This document shows positions 11,801 to 22,032 of a stretch of 64,000 bases of DNA, piece after piece. This DNA comes from Erythrocercus mccallii (taxonomy: Eukaryota; Chordata; Aves; Passeriformes; Dicruridae). The notes under the pieces were generated by a model. It was not told the origin of the DNA, made no database searches, and saw nothing but the letters and a program-made list of their open reading frames with translations. Every line of letters starts with the position of its first letter. Positions within the stretch are counted from its first letter, which is position 1. Both the position numbers and the translations under genes were made by a program. The DNA lies in assembly GCA_013397435.1 (NCBI GenBank), contig VZRG01001704.1, forward strand, positions 1 through 64,000, in the 5' to 3' direction.

Positions 11801-13558
11801 CTAGCAAACTGTTTTACTTGTCTAGCAAACAAACAATACAGCTTAATGATGCTCTTGTGGGCTATTTTTAGGTAGAAAAACAAGTCTTATGGAGAAAGAG
11901 GCTGATACAGGTTTCAATTCCTGTATTAAATTCCTGAAATGAGAAGACTGTTCTAATAAGAGTATGCACTCTCCTGAGAATTTATTTGCATGTATTTGTG
12001 CTTAAAAACCAGTTTACTTGAAAGCACTCTATAATTAAAATAAAGATGAGGAAGTACATAAAGATCAGGAAGAACTGTATATTCAAACAGTGTCAATATC
12101 TTTTTGTCTGTAGTTCAATAAACATTTTATAATATGTTACAAAATAACATCAACTAATTGTTTGATTTCCAGCCTGGAGTTAAAAGCTGGAGCATCACTC
12201 TTTCAAGGTTATTTTCTCCTCTGTGTCTGTATTTTCCAATCTTGAAGCAAAAATATATAAATATAAGTAATTATTTTTATAAGTGTGAAGATGTATGAAA
12301 ATATGTCTTTTCTCTAAGTAATTGACAAAATGTGGCTCATTCATGTGGCCCACATATTATGCATGATTATAAGTCTGGTTGGTTAGACTTGTAATTTTTC
12401 TGTTATTTTATTATGGAAGCCTAGCATTAGTGTTAGTAAAATGATGACTTCAATGAGTTTTTTAAAGAAAATGAGTTTTTTAAGAAAGAAGAGTGCTATT
12501 GTTAATATATATCACAGGAAACATTTAAGATCATGGGTTTCAGTAAGAAGTTATTCTCCTTCTGAGCTATATTAGATCACATTATTGTCATGAAGTTTCC
12601 ATATTTAAATATCGACAGTGTGACTTTTCTTTTAAATAAATCTGCCCCTGCCACATCTCTTTAGCTTTTGCAGTTATTTCCACTATGTGAAAATGTAACC
12701 AGGAGTGTATTTCCTTTGAGATGTTGTCTTTTATGCAAATGACAGCAGAAATTTCAGGCTGAAATATGAATGTCTGCTGATTTATCTCCCACTGTGATGA
12801 TTTATTAAATTGCAAAATGAAATGTATAATTGCAAATGAAAGTGACTCCATTAGAATAATAATTAAAACCTAAAATCTGCATTAAAGCCGGACAATTTCT
12901 TCTCCTGAAGTCTAATATAACAAGTCCACGTTTACTTCCTTGCTGGCTGGCACTTCGTTTGCATATGAAGAAAGGATAATATTTGCTCTGCACATATGTG
13001 TGTGTATTTTACCACCCCATATGTACGTTAAGACAGTTACATGTGTTAGTAATTTAGATAAGACATGGATCCTGGAAACAGTTGCCCTTATACTCACCAT
13101 GGCATCCATATCTGAACCAAACAGGGTTTGTGTTTATCCTTTGGAGAATTTGTGCCTAAATGTTTTGTGTAACTCAGTTCTAGGTGAGCAGAACTCAGCT
13201 GTGTGTAAATTGAACACCATGTGAGCTCAAAGTGATGCATCTGACATGCTTGGAAAGTATAATGAGTTCTGGAAAAAATGTTCAGTAGAAATAGAACTTT
13301 TTTTTTTTTTTCTGGAAATACCTGTTTCAATGTTTGATTTTGTTTTGGTTTGGTTTTTTCCTTCAATAAGGACCTTTCTGATATTTGCCTTCTGGCTGGA
13401 TTTGGTAGACTCCTCAGGAACTTAGTGATATGACATCCTGTTTTTATGCAGAGTGATACTTGACTGCAGGATCCCAGATGTCCAAAGATGAAGGCAACCC
13501 AAGTACATAGGCTGAAGCTGCCAAGACTGCAGTCACCAACAGTGCTTTGGTGGTTACG
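8801..13558. other. Unique non-coding DNA with small local duplications
   Basis: No gene or interspersed repeat was recognised. Two short imperfect tandem duplications are visible: a 20-21 bp unit at 11790-11830, and an 18-bp unit at 12453-12488 built on ATGAGTTTTTTAA. The AT-rich block 12690-12890 has several ATTAAAT/AATTAAAA-type sites and looks like conserved non-coding sequence, but only an alignment could show this. The 115-codon ORF at 10385-10732 has no recognisable domain. Confidence 0.45.
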
Positions 13559-14400
13559 AGAATCAGAGAATCACAGAATCAACTAGGTCGGAAAAAGCCT
13601 TTAGGATCATCTAGTTCAACCTATGAACTTACACCTCCTTCATGGTACTGAGTGCCAGATTCAGTGTTTTTTTAAACACTCCAGGGATGGTGATTCCACC
13701 ACATCCCCAGGCAGATGATTCCAATGCACAATCACTCTTTCAGTGAGGAATTTTTTTCTAATGTCTAACCTAAACGTCCCTTAGTACAGCTTAAGACTGT
13801 GTCCTCTCATTCTGTCAGCTGTGGCCTGGGCAAAGAGACTGAACCCTACCTGACTACAACCACCTCTCAGGAAGTTGTAGAGAGCGATAAGGTCACCTCT
13901 GAGTCTCCTTTTCTGCAGGCTAAACAACGCCAGCTCCCTCAGTCATTCCTCATAGGGTTTGTGTTCCAAGCCCCTCTCCAACCTCATTGCCTCCTCTGGA
14001 CACGCTCAAGCATCTCAACGTCCTTCTTAAACTGAGGGGCCAGAACTAGATACAGCACTCAAGGTGTGCCCTCACCAGTGCCCAGTACAGGGGAAGAATT
14101 ACCTCCCTGCTCCTGCTGGATCACCATTCCTGATCCAGGCCAGGATGCCATTGGCCTTCTTGGCCACCAGGGCGCACTGCTGGCTCCTGTTCAGGTGCTG
14201 TCACCAGTGCCCCCAGGTCCCTTTCTGCCTGGGCACTGTCCAGCCACACCATACCCAGCCTGTAGTGCTGCATGGGGTTATTGTGGCCAAAAGGCGGGAC
14301 TTGACACTTGGACTTGTTACACTTCATATAGTTGAAGTCGGCCCATCTATCCAGCCTGTCCAGATTCCATGTAGAGTCCCATGAGGTAAAGCCCTGGAGG
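13559..14400 (-). mobile_element. CR1 LINE, 5'-truncated, with ORF2 C-terminal remnant
   Basis: This CR1 lies on the minus strand with its 3' end at the left, where the terminal AGAATCACAGAATC motif occurs near 13566-13580. Moving right it passes through the 3' UTR and into the C-terminal part of ORF2, the endonuclease/reverse-transcriptase polyprotein that drives LINE copying. On the minus strand, 14121-14438 is open for about 105 codons and contains residues typical of CR1: DRLDRWAD, a KCNKSKCQV block, FGHNNPMQHYRLG, then AERDLGALV. The rest of ORF2 is broken by frameshifts and stops, so the copy is dead. The left edge is sharp. The right edge is uncertain, because 14400-14455 no longer clearly matches. 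Confidence 0.9.
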
Positions 14401-14494
14401 GCAGAGGCCCAATATGCTGGCTGAATTTCCAGGATCACCTCCTCCAGGCTCAGGATTTATAAAGGAGGAAATCTGGAAAAAGTGCGAAGAGATC

Positions 14495-14880
14495 TCCATG
14501 GACAGATAAGGAGCTGCTGAACAAATGGAGCAAAACCAAGAAACAAGGACAGGTGACCTGGGAGGAATACAGGGAAATTTTACAGGAAACTTTGGACAAC
14601 GTTAGTAGTCACAGGACAAGGAGTAATGGGTACAAACTGAAAGACGGAAAACTTAGGCTGAGTACGAGGAAGAAATTTGTTACTGTGAGTGAGGTGATGC
14701 ACTGGAACAGGTTACCTAGAGAAGTTGTGGATACCCCATCCCTGGCAGTATTCGAAGCCTGGTTGGGTAAGGCTTTGAGAAATCAGATATAGTGGGAGGT
14801 GTCTCTGTCCTTGGGAGGGGGCTTGTAATTATATAGACTTGAAGGTCCATTCCAACCACTTAACATTCTGTGATTCTATA
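14495..14880 (+). mobile_element. CR1 LINE, internally deleted, opposite strand to its neighbour
   Basis: This is a plus-strand CR1 ending in TTCTGTGATTCTATA at 14866-14880. An open frame at 14553-14792 (79 codons) joins two non-contiguous CR1 parts. Its start, GQVTWEEYREIL, resembles the linker after the endonuclease domain. Its later part, MHWNRLPREVVDTPSLAVFEAWLGKAL, is the extreme C-terminus of ORF2. The reverse-transcriptase core between them is absent, which indicates an internal deletion. The element lies head to head with the CR1 at 13559-14400, with both 3' tails facing outward. The 5' boundary is estimated. Confidence 0.85.
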
Positions 14881-17464
14881 GTTTTATTCATGATTTCATA
14901 CATTTACCAAGGTCCTGGGCACCTCAGAAGTCATAACTAGTTCCAGCGAGTCCTTTAGAAATGGAATATCAGTTGCAGACATTTATTGCAGGTTGAGAAC
15001 AAATTCTACATGGAATTCTTCTTCTAGAAAGATAGGATGTTATGAGACATCTGGAGACCCATGAGTATTATAGATATGATTTCATGTATATTTTAAAACT
15101 GAAGTATGCTAACGAGTCCAGTAATAAGACGCCAACAATAAGAAGCCTAAGGAAGATCTTAGAAGAAATGCAGGCAGAAAGATAATCTTTGTGTGCTGAT
15201 GAAACAATGCTGATTTAGCATGGATACATGAGCAGATACTAAATATAACCAGGTTTTATGCAAATCAAAGCCTTGATGCAGCACTCCAATGACAATTGAG
15301 AAGAACTAATTCTTCTCCAAATAACACCTAATTCCAGATGCAGTTCTCTTATCAAACCAGTGGAGGTTTACTTGTACCCAGAAAAGCTATCATACAAGAA
15401 CAGTGCATTACCCTTCCAGCTACTTTTTTCTACTATTTTCTGCTATTACAGCTTGTTAAAAAGAAGTCACTGTGATTTATATAACTTCATGAATGGATAA
15501 AACATTTGTGTTGGGAAGTAATAGACATGAAAAGAGAAATACAGGTCACTCGTGAGTATATTGAACATAGTATGCAGCTGAGAAATCATAAAATTGACAG
15601 GAAGTATTAATTATTGCATGCTACTAAGAAGCTTTAAATAATAGTGCCTTAAGTTCATTCCTTGCTATGACATCAGTGTTGTATTAGTAAAGGAGCTGTA
15701 CAACTTACATTACATGAAAGTCATAATGTGTCATGTAGGACTTTTTGGGGAGTTTTGGGGAGTTGATTTGAAACTTTTTGGCAGTTAGAAATAGTAATTT
15801 GCCTTCAATAACAATAAAAATTGTCAATGTCCTTTTGGCAAAGAGTAGCCAATTTTCCTAATGTAATTTAAACATATTCTTTGACTAGAAGATGTTATTT
15901 TGGCAGTGAAATTTATTAATTGAGAAAATAAAAGGAAAGTAAATATTTGATGACTAAAATCCAGTTATCATAAGAGAAGTAACACCTGAACAAATTCACC
16001 TAAGTAATAAATACACTAATTCTATATCTCCTAGGTGTTTTATCGTAAATAATAATTCAAGTGTAGTCACTATGGATATGCCTGCACCACTGCAGCTTTA
16101 GTAATGACAAAATGTCATCTGTTTTAAACAGAAAGGTGCATTAAAGGAAAAGCACTGTTAGAAAATATACCCTGGATGACATTCATGGCACCAGTGAACT
16201 GCATTAAGGCAGAGCAATAATTAAAAACTCACTTCAGAAGAGCTTATTATTCCTTAATTCACAGTTACTCCATCCATCAAGGGTCTCCTGGACCCAGGCA
16301 TTATGAAAACATGATGCCTCCATTACTTGCTAAATTTCTGATTTAAATCTTCAAAGGAGACATAAAACTTTCCCAAACCATGCAGATAAAAATAATGTAT
16401 AAGAAAGACTTAGGAAGCATTTAGAATTAAAATAATTAGGCCACAGTGGATACTTTCAAAATATTTGCAGCTATGCCAGTATAAAAGAAAATTCCTCATT
16501 AACTTGTGTGCCAAGTTTTACAATTATAATATTTAGTTAACCAGTCACTTCTAAAATTTTATTAGTAGTAGTGTGACTTAAGTTAACTGTGTTAAGAAAA
16601 TCTGCATACAATAACACTTGTAATTCTGGAATTATGTGAACTAGAAGAAATACATATGTAAATTAAAATATTTCCTCATGGGTGGATAATACAGGCTTTT
16701 ATTTGATTAATTTTCCCCCCTTGTGGGTTGCTCTTGTTTGTTTTTTTTTTCTTCTCTTTTCTTTTGAATTATAGACTATCCCATGACAGGGAACTGGGTG
16801 TTAGACTGATATTTTCAATAACCCATCTGATTTAATCACATAATCTTTTGTGACTAGAAACAGTCAACTTAGGACCTATCACTCTATATCCTTTTAAAGT
16901 GCATTACTTTTTATTTGCATTGCATTGAATATGGTAAGGAGGAAGGCAAGATTGCACAGGTAAAAGATGGCACAGGAACCTTGTGGTAGAATCACTAGGC
17001 AGTAAAAAGGCAGGTGGTCATGGCCTTTCATAGCTCATTCAGAAGGCCTGATCTCCTCCTGTCCTCAGTCAAAAAAGTAATGGAAATGGTGAAGATGACT
17101 TTCTTAAATTAGTGGATAATATTACATAAAGTGTTTCAAAGCTTTTCAGACTTCAGTCTCTGGGAAGAAATGATTCTCCCAAAGTTTTACTCACTTAGAG
17201 ATCCCAGAATAATGAAGGCTTTTAAGCCTAATGAGTTTTTTAGTCTCCCTTTGAAAAGGCTAAATTGTGTTTATGGTTATGAAATATCTGGTCTCAAGAA
17301 ACCACATTATTTCTATTTTAGTATTATTAATATTCTGTTAGATAAGCAGAATTGAGTGTAAGTCAAGACAGCTGATGTACTTTGCTAGCAGATGGAAAAG
17401 GAAGGATTTGAATCTAGATCTCCAGTGATCTTAGGGTTTTAAGTTACTAGGCAGGGAAAAGGAT
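14881..17464. other. Unique non-coding DNA
   Basis: AT-rich sequence with no recognisable repeat or gene. The run 15780-16700 is rich in TAAT cores and lacks repeat signatures, which is the look of conserved non-coding DNA, but no function can be assigned. The 74-codon ORF at 17131-17355 has no recognised features. Confidence 0.4.
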
Positions 17465-17562
17465 TTGCTTTATTAATGATTTTAAATTGCATAGATTAAT
17501 GTGTTTCTGATGAATTTGATGTATTAATCATTAATCCACTGCTATTAATCTGTTAATGACAC
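17465..17562. promoter_or_regulatory. Candidate homeodomain-site cluster
   Basis: Within about 95 bases there are six ATTAAT or TTAATG/TTAATC cores (near 17472, 17494, 17523, 17530, 17544 and 17552). One is ATTAATCC, which contains TAATCC, a preferred site of OTX/PITX-class homeodomains. Such clustering is common in developmental enhancers, but AT-rich DNA also produces it by chance. Function is inferred only. Confidence 0.25.
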
Positions 17563-18954
17563 CACATTTCTTGGAATCATCTGTCATCTACTATGATCTG
17601 GTATCCTGGTTGTATAGGGGATGCCTTAAGAATCTCACTTGACAAGTCAGCAGCAGTTTAAATATATCCTGGGAACCTTTTATTGGGAGATTCAAGTGCA
17701 GTGACCTAAATCTGCTTTTTGTTTGTTTTGCCACTCTTGTGTTTTTGTAGTACTAGCTTGACAAAAAATTATTATTAAAACTTCTTTTTTTTTTCTTACC
17801 AGAATCATCCCACAGAAGGAACCTCTGAGGCCCAGATCAGGATGCAACTCACTATCTAAGAGATGAAAACCCTGCATGTTAAAACAATCTGGCCAGTGGC
17901 CCGCTCCTGCCTTAATGTTGTTACTCTTTGTTTTTATTCTTCTCAAGGTCCACAAATATATGAGAAAAGACATGTGGCAGTGAAATATTAGGATTTTTGT
18001 CAATGGTTATCTGACTGTTTAACACGATGTGTAAGACAACGTGTTGACAGGAGGCTTTTATTTGCAACAAGAAACAAAGCAGCTACAAGGAATATCTACA
18101 CTTACATGGAAATGTCTACATTTGTACAGGCCCTTAAAATACATATTTCACACTAATTCAGATTACTATTTTGCTTATGACTCTTGCAATTCTAGTTTAC
18201 TATTGTTTTATTAAAGGTGTGTTGAAGGTCAACTGCCACTAAGTATACTGTTAAATATTGATTTAACAATTTGAATTAACGTAATTTTCTGTTGTTCTCC
18301 CTACTAAATGTACAGCGGCACTTCAGTGCCCCAGTCAATAAGATCGATAGCACTCATGTGAAATTCACGCTATGGCTGCCGCTGGTTTGTTCTCCCTTTC
18401 TCCTTGCTCTCTTCTCACAGGGTCAGACAGGTTTTAATAAATGCAAAATCTATGTTCCTGCTAATAAGCTGTGGGACTTCTCTAGCTAGATGCATTCTAT
18501 GCACACTGGTTACTCTGAAACAGAGTATTTTGTGCCTCATACTGATATTTTTTTTAATCACACTACTATTTCTCCTTTAACGAGAGAAAAAAAATCAAAC
18601 AAGAAAGGCATTTTTTGTGCCTCTAAGGTTTTCTGCAAGCCCTTGTTAAAGACTATTTATACAAGTCAAATTACATATTTGGTAATTTTTAAATAGCAAA
18701 TAATTACTCAATAGTCCTTACTAATCCTGACGTCAGAGCTAAAAGACCAATATCTAAAGAGATAAATGTGACAGAGTTAAGCATGTGTTTAAACATTTGC
18801 TTAAATGGCTCAGAATTGGTGTACTAGCAACACTAGCAACCTGGAAAGCTATGCCTTAGTGAGTGAAAATATCTGGGCAGTTCAATGTTAAACATTTGGA
18901 CAAAATAATGCTTAAAATGCAATGTTCCCTGGTGTTGCGTGGAAAAGTATGTGT
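17563..18954. other. Unique non-coding DNA
   Basis: No gene or repeat recognised. 18310-18380 carries four or more CpG dinucleotides in a CpG-poor neighbourhood and a 65-codon open frame (18292-18489). This may be a conserved non-coding block, but the frame shows no recognisable protein. Confidence 0.4.
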
Positions 18955-18999
18955 TTTGTTCCATCCATGGAATTGTCCCTGTTCCACGGATGGAACAAA
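18955..18999. repeat. 18-bp inverted repeat (hairpin)
   Basis: The left arm 18955-18972 and right arm 18982-18999 pair over 18 bases with a single mismatch, around a 9-base loop. Each arm holds the unit GTTCCATCC or its complement. It is too short for a typical microRNA precursor and is not followed by a T run. It may be the remnant of a small foldback element or a protein-binding site. Confidence 0.8.
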
Positions 19000-21900
19000 C
19001 CTGTCACAAGGGGAAGTCATAACTGGTATTCAGATGGCAAAATGATAATAAATTTGGAATTGAGCATGTATGCCCTGAGTCAGTTTCTCTTTGAATAATT
19101 TTCATGAAATGTCAGTGGCCTTATTTTCTTGATGTCTGTCTCTTTTAAGCCAGGAATATACATTATAAGTGGATGGAAAGTCTCTGTGAAAAACAAAGAA
19201 ATATGAGACCTAATGTCCTTTGACTAATTTTGAGAATAGAAGAATATATGTATTAAATATGAAACTGATATTTGTGCTTCCATTTAACAGAAGAATGGCA
19301 GCAGCTGCAATAACAAAAAAAAAAGGAAAAAAGTCTTGGCAAAAGAACCTTGCCTCTGCTTTCCTTCTTTAATTCACAGTGAGGTCTGGATTGGCATTGT
19401 GATGACCTTGTGCTGCCAGACTTTTCTTAGTATTCTTTTCCACATGCAGTGTTATTCTTCACGCATGTTCACTCACATCTGAAGGAGGTGTTACAGGATG
19501 CCCTGCTTTTCTTTGAAGCATCAGTGGCTGAGTATGATAAAGATAAGGTTACAGAAAGCCAGCAGGGTTGATGCCGCTGCTGAAGCCATGTGCTTTATAT
19601 GCACAGCAAGAAATGCAATATACTCCCTAACCCCTGCACTGTAAAGCTTAGAGAATGTAATTAGAGAACAATAGTTTAACCTGGAAAGGTGCTAAATTAA
19701 CCCTGACAAGCATGATAAACTATCAGGTTTTTTGTTCTGGCTCCAGATAACAGAATGAAGTATATGGATCAAAGGTAAAAGCTGCATGTCTTTCTGCACT
19801 GGCTGATCATCACTGAGGATGTATTTTGGGAATCTGATTGTTCATGAATTTCCTTATATATTTCCATGTGGTTCTGCTTTCTGAAAACAGATGACATGAA
19901 ATAAGATGGAGAGAAAAAATAGATGAGTGCCAACAGTTAAGGTATGTCTATGAACTTGAGAAAGCTAAAAGATGATAACTTTATATTCTAATTTATGGTG
20001 TCAGCAATTTACAAGTGTCTTCTGTAAGTATCAAACTCGGAAGCTACCTTTCTCTCAAAATGAAGACTAGTGTCCTTATTAAAAAAAAGGAATTTGCCTT
20101 TGTGCTTTCTGTCTATTCTCTCTGTCCATTTTGCTACCTTTCAAAATACCCTTTTAGCTATATGGAGTATAACTGATTTAAAATTCGTCAGAGGATCTTT
20201 GTGCTGAATTGTTTCTTATTTGTTTTTCTAAATTACTCTAAATAATTATAAAAACCATCTTGTTCTTACAAATAATTTTTCTTCTTTTCTACATCTCTCC
20301 CCTGCTACTCCACACTCTGTAAAATGACCGAGAAACATAATGATTAAAAATTCGCATCATGCCCATCTGCCTTTATGCCCAGCACTTTGTCATTTGGCAT
20401 TTGGGTATCAAAGTAGCCTCATCAATGTTCTTTGAAAATGAAGCAGATTGGACATGCAATTTATATGTAAAACAATTACACTGTGTTAGCTTGCTCTTGG
20501 CAAGGGTATTAGGGCTCATCTTGGGGACAGGAAACAAAAGCAGCACTTCATCTTCATAAATTTTAAATGAGGGGAGGTGTATGTGTGTGAGAAAGCTGTC
20601 TGACAGGGCTTTTCCTACAATCTTTTTCTAACTAGTTACTTCCTTTCTAGAATATGTCCTAGTGTTTACTACTGACATTGGCTGGAAAAATATGTATTTT
20701 CATATAACACAGATAGTGCTAATGATTTTCTCGCTAGAGTTTCTTTCAAATAATTTCTTTGATATTCATTTAAAACGAAGGCTGCCACGGTGCCACAGTG
20801 ACAATGTTCACAACCAAAACAAAAGAGGATTAAAAGAGTTAATTTACGCTGCCTAGACTCATTTTCAGCCAGACAAGTTTGTTTTGTCGTATTATCTGTG
20901 CAGAGCCTATTGTGGTATGCTTTTAAACACTTCTAAGTGCTCATTCTTAGATCTTTAGAAGCAGCATTCATGAAAGTCTGCCTGATAAGAATAGTAAACT
21001 GAATGCTGTATTTTTTTTCAAAATATCTATGCAAAACCTGTCATACATTGCTGTTTTCTAAAGTCTTTCAGGGTGTTTGAGAACAAGTGTGTGATGCAAT
21101 ATATGACTTTGGAGAAATTGCTTTTAAGGGAGTTTGAACTAAGAACATTGAACTAAGAGCAAGTTCAATAACTATGCATTTTAGTGTGGTGGATTTTTTT
21201 CTCTGAATGAGAGCCATAATCTGTCCTGCAGCACTTGTAATGAAGTTCTGAACAATGTCAACAAGAAACTTACAACGTGTTTGTCCTCCTTAAGAAAGAT
21301 CTTTACTCTGAAATTTAATGCTAACCATAAGCATCAAGAAATTCTCAGTGATATTAACCATGTGACTGAAACACTGAAACTCTGAGTTGCAGCTTGCCTG
21401 TATTGTGCAGCTTTGTACTTGAAGTTTGGCAAAATGTTTTGTTTAATGAGGGCAATATGTCAGCCTTAAAATTAAATGCACAACATTTTTCTACTTTCTT
21501 CATTAATTTTTTCCTTAAATAAAATGCTTAATTTGATGTCACAGTTATGAGATTTTTTTTTGTGTTTGTTTCATAGATTTAGAGGAATCTGATTATAAAA
21601 AATTCTTTTAAATAATGTTTTTATGATTTCTAGCTGTAATATAGTCAGTTTTTATTGTTGGTTCTATCAGTGGTTAAAAAGAATTTTTTCAAATATGAAC
21701 GAGATATCTTGTCCATACAAAATTCTACTCCTTGACTGGGACATTCCTAGAAATAGGTTATACTTTAATGAGTAGAACAGAGGTTTGCAGCTGTTGAGTC
21801 AGCTCTGGAGTCTTAGTTTTATTTTTTCACAGGAAATATAAAAAAAGAATTAAGGTGGTATAGGATGGAAAGGTTTTATATTGTTTCTTTGGTTCTTTGG

Positions 21901-22002
21901 GCTTTTTTCCAAGTCTGCCTATTTGAAATAATATTGCAGTATCAGATATGGAAAGGGATGTAGTTTATATTTTACATTGAGATCTGAATTCTGTCAGTAA
22001 GC
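19000..22002. other. Unique non-coding DNA
   Basis: No gene or interspersed repeat recognised. The stretches 19550-19740, 20330-20560 and 20780-20900 lack repeat signatures and contain intact-looking factor sites such as ATCAAAG and TTAATTTACG. They are the best conserved-element candidates in this part. Confidence 0.4.
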
Positions 22003-22032
22003 TTTTAGGGGCCAGTAGAGTGGCCCCTAAAA
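22003..22032. repeat. 12-bp perfect inverted repeat (hairpin)
   Basis: Arms TTTTAGGGGCCA (22003-22014) and TGGCCCCTAAAA (22021-22032) are perfectly complementary around the 6-base loop GTAGAG. The stem is GC-rich at its inner half. Its function is unknown. Confidence 0.85.

Noticed and set aside
13799..14438. Plus-strand ORFs of 78-106 codons
   Set aside because: They are antisense to a minus-strand CR1. Only the minus frame has CR1 protein motifs.
18955..18999. Possible microRNA precursor
   Set aside because: The stem of 18 bp is too short for Drosha/Dicer processing, and no longer pairing extends beyond it.
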